Shown here: positions 55,905 to 63,906 of the stretch, piece after piece | Position numbering within the stretch: position 1 is the stretch's first letter | How the letters are laid out: each line of letters starts with the position of its first letter | DNA from: Streptomyces bungoensis | Lineage (GTDB): Bacteria; Actinomycetota; Actinomycetes; Streptomycetales; Streptomycetaceae | DNA: 64,000 nt | Direction: 5' to 3' | Assembly: GCF_001514215.1 (NCBI RefSeq) | Contig: NZ_KQ948854.1 | Span: forward strand, 24,530-88,529 | The notes under the pieces: generated by a model | Seen by the model: only the letters and a program-made list of their open reading frames with translations | Databases searched by the model: none | What the model was told of the DNA's origin: nothing | Program-made: the position numbers and the translations under genes

Positions 55905-55979
55905 GCCCCAGTACTCCAACCGGTTAGAGAGGCCGCTCTCAAACAGCGGACAGTGTGGGTTCGAATCCCACCTGGGGCA
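55905..55979 (+). tRNA. Unusual tRNA with CAA (leucine-type) anticodon
   Basis: A 75-nucleotide cloverleaf: acceptor stem GCCCCAG/CTGGGGC (7 perfect bp), T-arm GTGGG-TTCGAAT-CCCAC, anticodon stem CCGCT/AGCGG with loop CTCAAAC (anticodon CAA, Leu codon UUG), discriminator A. The variable region is only five bases (ACAGT), whereas bacterial leucine tRNAs have a long variable arm. The D-stem has just three clean pairs (CTC/GAG) and the linker before the anticodon stem is one base longer than standard. No CCA is encoded. So it folds as class I but reads as leucine, and its charging identity is doubtful. The weak upstream elements CTGACA (55836) and TAAGGT (55861) may be its promoter. Confidence 0.8.
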
Positions 55980-56010
55980 CCTTTCCTTCAATCTCAAGGT
56001 CAGCCTCCGA

Positions 56011-56046
56011 AAGCGGATGTCCACATTCTCGTGAACATCCGCTTTT
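56011..56046 (+). terminator. Factor-independent terminator downstream of the tRNA
   Basis: AAGCGGATGT (56011-56020) and ACATCCGCTT (56035-56044) form a perfect 10-bp stem with a 14-base loop, followed by TTTT (56043-56046). It stops tRNA transcription before the HTH-LAGLIDADG gene, which must have its own promoter. Confidence 0.8.
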
Positions 56047-56085
56047 CGCCGCGTGTCGCCACCACCGTTCTCACACAGTGGCCGC

Positions 56086-56826
56086 ATGTACGACGTCAGC
56101 ACACGCAAGCGATCTCTCGCGCTGCTTGCTCACGGCCGCAGCCTCAACTCGGTGAGCCGTGAAACCGGCATCTCACGCGCCGCGATCCGTTCGTGGCAGG
56201 ACCGCCTCGAGCCGCTCCCCCGCATAGCCGCTCCGGCCCCCGGGCCTCCCGCCGATGACCGTGCGTACGCCTACCTGCTCGGCCTCTACCTGGGCGACGG
56301 CTGCCTCAGCCCCCACTCGCGCGGCGGCTACCACCTACGAATCGCGTGCGCCGATGCGTGGCCCGGACTCATCCAGCAGTGCCGCGAGGCCATCACAAAG
56401 GTACGTCCCGACGTGGGCGTCTACACGTTGCAGAAACAGGGCTGCGCGATGGTGACCAGCTATTGGCGGCACTGGCCCCGCCTGTTCCCCCAGCACGGCC
56501 CCGGCAAGAAGCACGAGCGCCGCATCGTGCTGGAACCGTGGCAGCAGGAAATCGTCGACGCGCACCCCTGGGAGTTCATCCGGGGGCTCATCCACTCCGA
56601 CGGCTGCCGTATCACCAACTGGACGACTCGCCTCGTCAAGGGTGAACGCAAGCGCTACGAATACCCCCGGTACTTCTTCACCAACCTGTCGGGCGACATC
56701 ATCCGGCTCTTCACGGACGCCCTCGACCGCGTCCACGTCCAGTGGAAGGCAAATGGCCGGAACGTCTCCGTCGCCCGCAAAGTCTCCGTAGCCCTCATGG
56801 ACGCCCACGTAGGTCCCAAGCACTGA
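56086..56826 (+). CDS. HTH-LAGLIDADG protein (homing endonuclease-like)
   Basis: 246 residues. The N-terminus (about 3-40) is a helix-turn-helix: VSTRKRSLALLAHGRSLNSVSRETGISRAAIRSWQDR. Two LAGLIDADG-type motifs follow: AYLLGLYLGDGCLS (Asp71) and FIRGLIHSDGCRI (Asp172), each ending in an acidic residue as in active homing endonucleases. RRIVLEPWQQEIVD and YPRYFFTNLSGDIIRLF match the beta-strand and C-terminal parts of that fold. It is encoded neither in an intron nor an intein. The start at 56086 lacks a clear ribosome-binding site. It stands just after an odd tRNA gene; similar proteins beside tRNA genes are widespread in streptomycetes to my recollection. Nuclease activity is inferred. Confidence 0.75.
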   Translation: MYDVSTRKRSLALLAHGRSLNSVSRETGISRAAIRSWQDRLEPLPRIAAPAPGPPADDRAYAYLLGLYLGDGCLSPHSRGGYHLRIACADAWPGLIQQCREAITKVRPDVGVYTLQKQGCAMVTSYWRHWPRLFPQHGPGKKHERRIVLEPWQQEIVDAHPWEFIRGLIHSDGCRITNWTTRLVKGERKRYEYPRYFFTNLSGDIIRLFTDALDRVHVQWKANGRNVSVARKVSVALMDAHVGPKH

Positions 56827-56839
56827 CCGTTGACCACCC

Positions 56840-58276
56840 CTACTCCGGACTGTCGTCCTCCCCGATGTGGTGGACGCGGACCAGGTTGGTCGAGCCGGAG
56901 ACGCCGGGTGGGGAGCCTGCCGTGATGACGACCACGTCGCCCTTGGCGCAGCGGCCGTACTTCAGCAGGAGTTCGTCGACCTGGTCGACCATCGCGTCGG
57001 TGGAGTCGACGTGCGGTCCGAGGAAGGTCTCCACGCCCCACGAGACGCTGAGCTGCGAGCGCGTGGCCGGCTCGGGGGTGAAGGCCAGGAGGGGGATCGG
57101 GGAGCGGTAGCGGGAGAGGCGGCGGGCGGTGTCGCCCGACTGGGTGAAGGCGACCAGGAACTTGGCGCCGAGGAAGTCGCCGATCTCCGCCGCCGCGCGG
57201 GCGACCGCGCCGCCCTGGGTGCGGGGCTTGCTGCGTTCGGTGAGGGGCGGCAGCCCCTTGGCGAGGATGTCCTCCTCCGCCGCTTCGACGATCTTCGCCA
57301 TGGTGCGGACCGTCTCGATGGGGTACTTGCCGACGCTGGTCTCGCCGGAGAGCATCACCGCGTCGGTGCCGTCGATGACCGCGTTCGCCACGTCGCTGGC
57401 CTCGGCGCGGGTGGGTCGGGAGTTGTCGATCATGGAGTCGAGCATCTGGGTGGCGACGATGACCGGTTTGGCGTTGCGCCGGGCGAGTTTGATGGCGCGC
57501 TTCTGGACGATGGGGACCTGTTCGAGGGGCATTTCGACGCCGAGGTCTCCGCGGGCGACCATGATGCCGTCGAAGGCGGCGACGATGTCGTCGATGTTGT
57601 GGACGGCCTGGGGCTTCTCGACCTTGGCGATGACGGGGAGGCGGCGGCCCTGTTCGTCCATGATGCGGTGGACGTCCTTGGCGTCCTTGCCGCTGCGGAC
57701 GAAGGAGAGGGCGACGAGGTCGAAGCCGGTGTGCAGGGCCCAGCGCAGGTCGTCCTCGTCCTTCTCGGAGAGGGCGGGGACGGAGACGGCGACGCCGGGC
57801 AGGTTGAGGCCTTTGTGGTCGGAGACCATGCCGCCCTCGACGACGCGGGTGCGGACGCGGGGGCCGTCGACGGCGGTGACTTCTAGGCAGACCTTGCCGT
57901 CGTCGACGAGGACGCGTTCGCCGGGGGTGACGTCGCCGGCGAGGCCGGCGTAGGTGGTGCCGCACTGGTGGCGGTCGCCTTCGGTGCCTTCCTCCACGGT
58001 GATGGTGAAGGTGTCGCCGCGTTCAAGGAGTACGGGGCCCTCGGTGAAGCGGCCGAGGCGGATCTTCGGGCCCTGAAGGTCGGCGAGGATGCCGACGCTG
58101 CGTCCGGTTTCGTCGGCGGCCTTGCGTACGTGCTGGTAGCGCTCCTCGTGTTCGGCGTGGGTGCCGTGGCTGAGGTTGAACCGCGCGATGTCCATTCCGG
58201 CCTCGACCAGTGCCTTGATCTGGTCGTACGAGTCGGTGGCGGGGCCCAGGGTACAGACGATCTTTGCTCGGCGCAT
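56840..58276 (-). CDS. pyk: Pyruvate kinase
   Basis: 478 residues; converts phosphoenolpyruvate and ADP to pyruvate and ATP. Motifs: RRAKIVCTLGPATDS, the substrate-binding FNLSHGTHAEH, ILADLQGPKIRLG, VIAKVEKPQAVHNIDDIV with the catalytic Lys, IMVARGDLGVEMPLEQVP, VIVATQMLDSMIDNSRPTRAEASDVANAVIDGTDAVMLSGETSVGKYP, and a C-terminal allosteric domain. It is the second of the two streptomycete pyruvate kinases (pyk2, SCO2014 by position, from memory). Converges with the HTH-LAGLIDADG gene, 13-base gap. Confidence 0.96.
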   Translation of the reverse strand: MRRAKIVCTLGPATDSYDQIKALVEAGMDIARFNLSHGTHAEHEERYQHVRKAADETGRSVGILADLQGPKIRLGRFTEGPVLLERGDTFTITVEEGTEGDRHQCGTTYAGLAGDVTPGERVLVDDGKVCLEVTAVDGPRVRTRVVEGGMVSDHKGLNLPGVAVSVPALSEKDEDDLRWALHTGFDLVALSFVRSGKDAKDVHRIMDEQGRRLPVIAKVEKPQAVHNIDDIVAAFDGIMVARGDLGVEMPLEQVPIVQKRAIKLARRNAKPVIVATQMLDSMIDNSRPTRAEASDVANAVIDGTDAVMLSGETSVGKYPIETVRTMAKIVEAAEEDILAKGLPPLTERSKPRTQGGAVARAAAEIGDFLGAKFLVAFTQSGDTARRLSRYRSPIPLLAFTPEPATRSQLSVSWGVETFLGPHVDSTDAMVDQVDELLLKYGRCAKGDVVVITAGSPPGVSGSTNLVRVHHIGEDDSPE

Positions 58277-58527
58277 GGTTCGAGCCTAGGCCTTACCGGC
58301 TGGTAGGGAATCCGGGCCGCGTGTCTCCTCAACAACCTTTCGGTGAAGGCTTGTTGACAAGGGTTGAAGTGTGCGAGGGCTCGCTCCTATGAGCGAGTGA
58401 GCGGAGTCCGGTGCGCCCCCTCGCCCGAACCGGTCACCTGATCGCAACCTTCCGGGTCTGGTGCGGCTGGTCATGGACGGGTCAGAATCTACGCGCGTTG
58501 TTGACCTTCCCCGGAGGAGACCGAAAG

Positions 58528-60348
58528 ATGCCGTTGAACCGCCGGAAGTTCCTTGAGAAGACCGCCGCGACCGGAGCGGGAGTGGCGATCGCCGGTGGGG
58601 CGGCTCCGGCGGCCGAGGCGGCGCAGGCCCCGGAGAGCACCGAGGGCATGGGTGCCGGAAAGCACGGGAAGCGGTACTCGCTGACCGTCATGGGCACCAC
58701 CGACCTGCACGGCCACGTCTTCAACTGGGACTACTTCAAGAACGCGGAGTACGCCGACAAGGCGGGCAACGCGCAGGGCCTGGCCCGCATCTCGACGCTG
58801 GTCGAGCAGGTGCGCGCCGAGAAGGGCCGCTGCAACACGCTGCTGCTGGACGCCGGCGACACGATCCAGGGCACCCCGCTGACGTACTACTACGCGAAGG
58901 TCGACCCGATCACCGCCAAGGGCGGCCCGGTGCACCCGATGGCCCAGGCGATGAACGCGATCGGGTACGACGCGGCGGCGCTCGGCAACCACGAGTTCAA
59001 CTACGGCATCGAGACGCTGCGCCGGTTCGAGGAGCAGCTGGACTTCCCGCTGCTCGGGGCCAACGCGGTCGACGCCAAGACCCTCAAGCCCGCCTTCCCG
59101 CCCTACTTCGTCAAGCGGTTCCACGTGCCGGGCGCCCCGCCGGTCAAGGTGGCCGTGCTGGGTCTGACCAACCCCGGCATCGCCATCTGGGACAAGGCGT
59201 ACGTCCAGGGCAAGCTGGCCTTCCCGGGTCTGGAGGAGCAGGCCGCGAAGTGGGTGCCGAAGCTGCGGGCCATGGGTGCCGACGTCGTGGTGGTGTCGGC
59301 GCACTCGGGCACCTCCGGCAAGTCGTCCTACGGTGACCAGCTGCCGTACGTGGAGGACGCGGCCGCCAATGTGGCCCGGCAGGTGCCGGGGATCGACGCG
59401 ATCCTCGTCGGGCACGCGCACCTGGAGATCCCGGAGCTGAAGGTCGTCAACGAGCAGACGGGTAAGACGGTGGTCCTCTCGGAGCCGCTGTGCTACGCCG
59501 AGCGGCTGACGCTGTTCGACATCGAGCTGGTGTTCAGCCGGGGCCGGTGGCAGGTCGAGTCGGTCTCCGCGTCGCTGCGCAACTCGAACACGGTCGCCGA
59601 CGACCCGAAGATCACCAAGCTGCTGGACGACGAGCACGCGAAGGTGGTCGCGTACGTCAACCAGGTGGTGGGCCGGGCGACCGAGACGCTGACGACGGTC
59701 GACGCCCGGTACAAGGACGCCCCGATCATCGACCTGATCACCAAGGTGCAGGAGGACGTGGTCAGGGCGGCGCTGGCGGGCACCGAGTACGCCGCGCTGC
59801 CGGTGATCGCGCAGGCCTCGCCGTTCTCCCGGACCTCCGAGATCCCGGCGGGCGACGTGACGATCCGGGACCTGTCGAGTTTGTACGTGTACGACAACAC
59901 GCTGGTCGCCAAGCTGATGACGGGCGCGCAGGTGCGGGCGTACCTGGAGTACTCGGCGGAGTACTACGTGCAGACGGCCGCCGGCGCGGTCGTCGACGTG
60001 GAGAAGCTGACGAACGCGAACGGTCGTCCGGACTACAACTACGACTACGTGTCGGGGCTGTCGTACGACATCGACGTCGCCCAGCCGGCCGGGTCGCGCA
60101 TCGGGAACCTGACGTTCGGTGGTGCTCCGCTGGACGACGCGCAGCAGTTCGTGTTCGCGGTGAACAACTACCGGGCCAACGGTGGCGGTGCCTTCCCGTA
60201 CGTGGCCTCGGCCAAGGAGCTGTGGTCGGAGTCGACCGAGATCCGCACCCGGATCGCGGAGTGGGTGACGGCGAAGGGCGTGCTGGACCCGAAGGACTTC
60301 GCGTCGGTGGACTGGAAGCTGACGCGGAACGGTACGCCGATGTTCTAG
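58528..60348 (+). CDS. Tat-exported 5'-nucleotidase / UDP-sugar hydrolase
   Basis: 606 residues. Twin-arginine signal RRKFLEK (5-11) then a hydrophobic core (12-33) and AEAAQA cleavage region. The metallophosphatase domain (about 50-330) has GTTDLHGH (metal ligands Asp59, His61), LDAGDTIQG, GNHEFNYG and GHAHLEI. The C-terminal substrate-binding domain has IARASPFSRTSEIPAGDVTIRDLSSLYVYDN-type and VNNYRANGGGAFPY. It releases phosphate from extracellular nucleotides. ATG at 58528 follows GGAGGA. A PhoP link is possible but no box is clear. 251 bases separate it from pyk. Confidence 0.93.
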   Translation: MPLNRRKFLEKTAATGAGVAIAGGAAPAAEAAQAPESTEGMGAGKHGKRYSLTVMGTTDLHGHVFNWDYFKNAEYADKAGNAQGLARISTLVEQVRAEKGRCNTLLLDAGDTIQGTPLTYYYAKVDPITAKGGPVHPMAQAMNAIGYDAAALGNHEFNYGIETLRRFEEQLDFPLLGANAVDAKTLKPAFPPYFVKRFHVPGAPPVKVAVLGLTNPGIAIWDKAYVQGKLAFPGLEEQAAKWVPKLRAMGADVVVVSAHSGTSGKSSYGDQLPYVEDAAANVARQVPGIDAILVGHAHLEIPELKVVNEQTGKTVVLSEPLCYAERLTLFDIELVFSRGRWQVESVSASLRNSNTVADDPKITKLLDDEHAKVVAYVNQVVGRATETLTTVDARYKDAPIIDLITKVQEDVVRAALAGTEYAALPVIAQASPFSRTSEIPAGDVTIRDLSSLYVYDNTLVAKLMTGAQVRAYLEYSAEYYVQTAAGAVVDVEKLTNANGRPDYNYDYVSGLSYDIDVAQPAGSRIGNLTFGGAPLDDAQQFVFAVNNYRANGGGAFPYVASAKELWSESTEIRTRIAEWVTAKGVLDPKDFASVDWKLTRNGTPMF

Positions 60349-60365
60349 CGGTCGGGGACGCGAAG

Positions 60366-60402
60366 GGGACGGCGCCGGCGGGAGGACCGCCGGCGCCGTC
60401 CC
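60366..60402. terminator. Bidirectional terminator between 5'-nucleotidase and N-monooxygenase genes
   Basis: GGGACGGCGCCGGCGG (60366-60381) and its exact complement at 60387-60402 form a 16-bp stem with a 5-base loop; TTT follows on the plus strand. It separates convergent genes. Confidence 0.85.
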
Positions 60403-60412
60403 TTTCCCGTTC

Positions 60413-61828
60413 CTACTGTCTGCCGTCGGTGAGCGGTGTGAGCCGGTGGGCCTTCCGGGTGTGCGGTACGCGGTGTGCCGGGTCCTGGAGTCCGAAGGTG
60501 GTGAAGGCGGTCCGGGCGGGCTGGGGGTACTGCTCCTTGCCGGTGAGGGAGTTGAGGATGCCGGCGCTGCGCCAGGCGGTGAGGCCGAGGTCGGGGGTGC
60601 CGACGCCGTGGGTGTGGAGTTCGGCGTTCTGGACGTACACGGAGCCGGTGACGCAGGGGTCGAGGACGAGCCGGTGGTCCTCGGTGATGCGGGGGCGTTC
60701 GCTGCTGTCGCGGCGCAGGTAGGGGTCGAGTCCGGCGAGGATGCGGTCGAGGGGGCGTGCGCGGTAGCCGGTGGCGAGGACGACGGCGTCGGTGGTGAGG
60801 CGGGAGCGGCTGCCCTGCTGCTCGTGTTCCAGGTGGAGTTCGACCTGGGTGGTCGCGACGCGGCCGGCGGTGCGGACGCGGACGCCGGGGGTGAGGACGG
60901 TGTCGGGCCAGCCGCCGTGCAGGGTGCGGCGGTACAGCTCGTCGTGGATGGCGGCGAGGGTCCCGGCGTCGATGGCCTTGTGGAGCTGCCACTGGGCGGT
61001 GACGAGCCGGTCGCGGACGGGTTCGGCGAGGGCGTGGAAGTAGCGGGTGTAGTCGGGGGTGAAGTGCTCCAGGCCGAGTTTGGAGTACTCCATGGGGGCG
61101 AACGCCTCGGTGCGGCCGATCCAGTGGAGCCGTTCGCGGCCGGCGGGGCGGTGGCGGAGCAGGTCGAGGAAGATCTCGGCGCCGGACTGTCCGGAGCCGA
61201 CGACGGTGACGTGTCCGGCGGCGAGGACGGTGTCCCGGTGGTCGAGGTAGTCGGCGGCGTGCAGGACGGGGACGCCGGGCGCTTCGACTAGGGGGGTGAG
61301 GGGGTCGGGCACGTAGGGGGTGGTGCCGACGCCGAGGACGATGTTGCGGGTGTGGGTGCGGCCGAGGGCTTCGGCTTCGCCGTCGGCGTCGAGCTGGGTG
61401 AAGTCGACTTCGAAGACGTCGCGTTCGGGGTTCCAGCGGACGGCGTCGACCTGGTGGGCGAAGTGCAGCCCGGGGAGGTTCCGGGAGACCCAGCGGCAGT
61501 AGGCGTCGTACTCGGTGCGCTGGATGTGGAAGCGCTCGGCGAAGTAGAAGGGGTAGAGCCGGTCGTGGGCCTTGAGGTAGGCGAGGAAGCTCCACGGGCT
61601 GGTGGGGTCGGTGAGGGTGACGAGGTCGGCGAGGAAGGGGACCTGGACGGTGGCGCCGTCGAGGAGGAGCCCGGGGTGCCACTCGAAGCGGGGGCGCTGT
61701 TCGTAGAAGACGGCGTCGAGTTCGGCGAGGGGGTGGGCGAGGGCGGCGAGGGAGAGGTTGCAGGGGCCGATGCCGATGCCGACGAGGTCGCGGGGGGTGT
61801 CGGGGGTGTGGCGTGGGGGGTGGGTCAT
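60413..61828 (-). CDS. L-lysine/ornithine/diamine N-monooxygenase (IucD/AlcA family)
   Basis: 471 residues; FAD- and NADPH-dependent N-hydroxylase acting on a terminal amine. The FAD site VGIGIGPCNLSLAAL lies at 16-30, the family block PFLADLVTLTDPTSPWSFLAYLKAHDRLYPFYFAERFHI follows, the NADPH site VTVVGSGQSGAEIFLDLL is near 205, and the late ATGYRA motif (VVLATGYRARPLDRIL) is present. It overlaps the decarboxylase stop by ATGA, so both are made from one message. The likely substrate is the decarboxylase product (cadaverine or putrescine). No synthetase is adjacent. No iron-responsive box was seen. Confidence 0.88.
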   Translation of the reverse strand: MTHPPRHTPDTPRDLVGIGIGPCNLSLAALAHPLAELDAVFYEQRPRFEWHPGLLLDGATVQVPFLADLVTLTDPTSPWSFLAYLKAHDRLYPFYFAERFHIQRTEYDAYCRWVSRNLPGLHFAHQVDAVRWNPERDVFEVDFTQLDADGEAEALGRTHTRNIVLGVGTTPYVPDPLTPLVEAPGVPVLHAADYLDHRDTVLAAGHVTVVGSGQSGAEIFLDLLRHRPAGRERLHWIGRTEAFAPMEYSKLGLEHFTPDYTRYFHALAEPVRDRLVTAQWQLHKAIDAGTLAAIHDELYRRTLHGGWPDTVLTPGVRVRTAGRVATTQVELHLEHEQQGSRSRLTTDAVVLATGYRARPLDRILAGLDPYLRRDSSERPRITEDHRLVLDPCVTGSVYVQNAELHTHGVGTPDLGLTAWRSAGILNSLTGKEQYPQPARTAFTTFGLQDPAHRVPHTRKAHRLTPLTDGRQ

Positions 61829-63180
61829 CTGGGGGTCGTTCCTTCTGCGAGCTTGAGGAGCTGGGCCAGTTCGTCCGGCCGGGTGTGGGGGTGGAGGAGC
61901 GTGGCCTTGAGCCAGAGGCGGCCGTCGAGGCGGGCGCGGCCGAGGACGGCCCGGCCTTCGTGAAGGAGCCTGCGGCGCAGGGCGGCGACGGTGTCGTCGG
62001 AGGCGCCGGCGGGGCGGAAGCAGACCGTGCTGATGGTGGGCCGGTCGTAGAGGTCGAAGCCGGGGTGTTCGCGGACGAGTTCGGCGAACTCGCGGGCGCG
62101 GGCGCAGACCTGGTCGACGAGGGCGCCGAGGCCGGTGCGGCCGAGGGTCCTCAGGGTGACGGCGGTCTTGAGGAGGTCGGGGCGGCGGGTGGTGCGCAGG
62201 GAGCGGCCGAGCAGGTCGGGGAGTCCGGCTTCGGTGTCGTCCTCGGCGTTGAGGTAGTCGGCGCGGTGGTGGAGTGCGGCGAGGTCGCGGGGGCGGGCGA
62301 CGGCGAGGAGGCCCGCGGCGGCGGGTTGCCAGCCGAGTTTGTGCAGGTCGAGGGTGACGGTGTGGGCGGCCTGGAGGCCGGCGAGTTTCTCCCGGTGGCG
62401 GTCGCTGAAGGCGAGGCCGGCGCCGTAGGCGGCGTCGATGTGCAGCCGGGCGCCGTGGGCGGTGCACAGGCCGGCGATCTCGGGCAGCGGGTCGATGAGG
62501 CCGGCGTCGGTGGTGCCGGCGGTGGCGGCGACGAGGAGGGGGCCGGAGAGGGCGGTGAGGGCGGCGTCGAGGGCGGCGGGGTCGAGGGTGCCGCGGGGGG
62601 CGGGGACGACGACCGGGTCGGGCAGGCCCAGCAGCCAGGCGGCGCGGGGCAGGGAGTGGTGGGCGTTGGCGCCGCAGACCAGTCGGACGCCGCCGTGGGT
62701 TTCGCGGGCGAGCAGGAGGGCGAGGTGGTTGGACTCGCTGCCGCCGGTGGTGGCGAGGGCGTCGGCGAGGCCGATGTGCCGGGCGAGGGCGCGGGTGACC
62801 TCGGCTTCGAGGGCGGAGGCGCCGGGGGCCTGGTCCCAGGAGTCCAGGGACGGGTTGAGGGCGCTGACGGCGAGGTCGGCGGCGGTGGCGACGGCGAGCG
62901 GCGGGCTGTGCAGGTGGCCGGCGCAGAGGGGGTCGGCGGGGTCGGCGGCGCCTTCGGCCAGGGCGTGGACGAGGGTGCGCAGGGCGTCGGGGTCGCCGTG
63001 TTCGGGCAGGACGTCGCCGAGGGCGTCGGTGATCCGGGCGGTGACGGCCTGGGGACCTCCGGCGGGCAGGGGGCCGCTGCGGGCCCGTGCGCCGCTGGTG
63101 AGCGCGTCGAGGACGGTGTCGAGCAGGGGCCGGAGGGCCGCGGGGCCGTCCGGTCCTGAGGCGAGGGGCGGCGTGCTCAT
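61825..63180 (-). CDS. PLP-dependent group II decarboxylase (lysine/ornithine/diaminobutyrate type)
   Basis: 451 residues. The PLP lysine is Lys281 in LDLHKLGWQP, GANAHHSLPRAAWLLGL carries the His that stacks on PLP, and HIDAAYGAG carries the Asp that pairs with the ring nitrogen. GHLHSPPLAVATAADLAVSALNPSLDSWDQAPGASALEAEVTRAL is typical of DesA/diaminobutyrate decarboxylases. A C-terminal domain (360-451) completes the fold. Start ATG at 63180. Coupled with the N-monooxygenase, it recalls the first two steps of desferrioxamine-type biosynthesis. The precise amino acid cannot be read from sequence. Confidence 0.88.
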   Translation of the reverse strand: MSTPPLASGPDGPAALRPLLDTVLDALTSGARARSGPLPAGGPQAVTARITDALGDVLPEHGDPDALRTLVHALAEGAADPADPLCAGHLHSPPLAVATAADLAVSALNPSLDSWDQAPGASALEAEVTRALARHIGLADALATTGGSESNHLALLLARETHGGVRLVCGANAHHSLPRAAWLLGLPDPVVVPAPRGTLDPAALDAALTALSGPLLVAATAGTTDAGLIDPLPEIAGLCTAHGARLHIDAAYGAGLAFSDRHREKLAGLQAAHTVTLDLHKLGWQPAAAGLLAVARPRDLAALHHRADYLNAEDDTEAGLPDLLGRSLRTTRRPDLLKTAVTLRTLGRTGLGALVDQVCARAREFAELVREHPGFDLYDRPTISTVCFRPAGASDDTVAALRRRLLHEGRAVLGRARLDGRLWLKATLLHPHTRPDELAQLLKLAEGTTPR

Positions 63181-63354
63181 GGCTCTCCTCCGGGGCGCGG
63201 GGGGCAGGGCAACGGGTGCGGAGGCTCGTGTCCGGTGGCTTCCAGCTTGTACGGGAGGAGGGCCACGCGTCCGGAAAGCCCAACGATCGGAACCCGAAAG
63301 GGGGTACTGCCGTACGGGGAAAACGCGTTGGAGGGGTGCGCTACCGTCGTTCGG

Positions 63355-63906
63355 ATGGTTGACGCGTGGATGATCGACGTGCCCGGTGAGCGGGTGGTGG
63401 TGCGTGAGCCGGGTCCCGCGGACGAGGTGCCGCTGCTGACCCTGTTCGAGGAGTGCGAGGACTGGTTCGTGGCGGCGACGGGGCTGCCGTCGGGGCCGGG
63501 TGACGTGCAGAGCCTGTTCTACTCGCTGCCGGAGGGGGCGGGCCCGGAGGACAAGGTGCTGCTGGTGCTGGAGCGGGACGGCGTGGTCGCGGGTCTGGTG
63601 GACGCCGTCCGGGATCATCCGCGGCCCGGAGCGGTGTCGGTGGGGGTGTTCCTGCTGGCGCCGTGGGCGCGGGGCCGGGGTCTGGGGCGTGCGCTGGCCG
63701 AGTCGCTGCTGGCCCGGGCCGGGGATCCGCCTCTGGTGACGGCCACGGTTCCGGCGGGCTGGCGTGCGGGTGAGCGTTTCCTGGAGCGGCTCGGCTTCAC
63801 CCTGCACGCCCCGTCACCGGCGCCGGCGGAGGTCGGCAACCGCCGCCCGGGGCCGCGTGAAGGGGGCGTGCGGCGGGCGGAGTTGCGGCGGACGGGGACG
63901 GGCTGA
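63355..63906 (+). CDS. GNAT-family N-acetyltransferase
   Basis: 183 residues. Motif A VGVFLLAPWARGRGLGRALAESLLARAG (about 98-125) has the R/Q-x-x-G-x-G/A acetyl-CoA loop, and motif B GWRAGERFLERLGFTLHAP follows. The last 30 residues are a Pro/Arg-rich tail. ATG at 63355, with an alternative 15 bases later. It is divergent from the decarboxylase pair (174 bases). It might acylate an N-hydroxylated amine, but this is a guess. After its stop, 63907-64000 holds only an imperfect hairpin (63956-63963 with 63973-63980). Confidence 0.85.
   Translation: MVDAWMIDVPGERVVVREPGPADEVPLLTLFEECEDWFVAATGLPSGPGDVQSLFYSLPEGAGPEDKVLLVLERDGVVAGLVDAVRDHPRPGAVSVGVFLLAPWARGRGLGRALAESLLARAGDPPLVTATVPAGWRAGERFLERLGFTLHAPSPAPAEVGNRRPGPREGGVRRAELRRTGTG

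Noticed and set aside
55979..55981. Encoded CCA end of the tRNA
   Set aside because: The bases after the discriminator A are CCT, so CCA must be added by nucleotidyltransferase, as usual in Streptomyces.
63181..63354. Iron box (IdeR/DmdR1) upstream of the decarboxylase gene
   Set aside because: No TTAGGnTAnCCTAA-like palindrome was found, so iron regulation is not supported.
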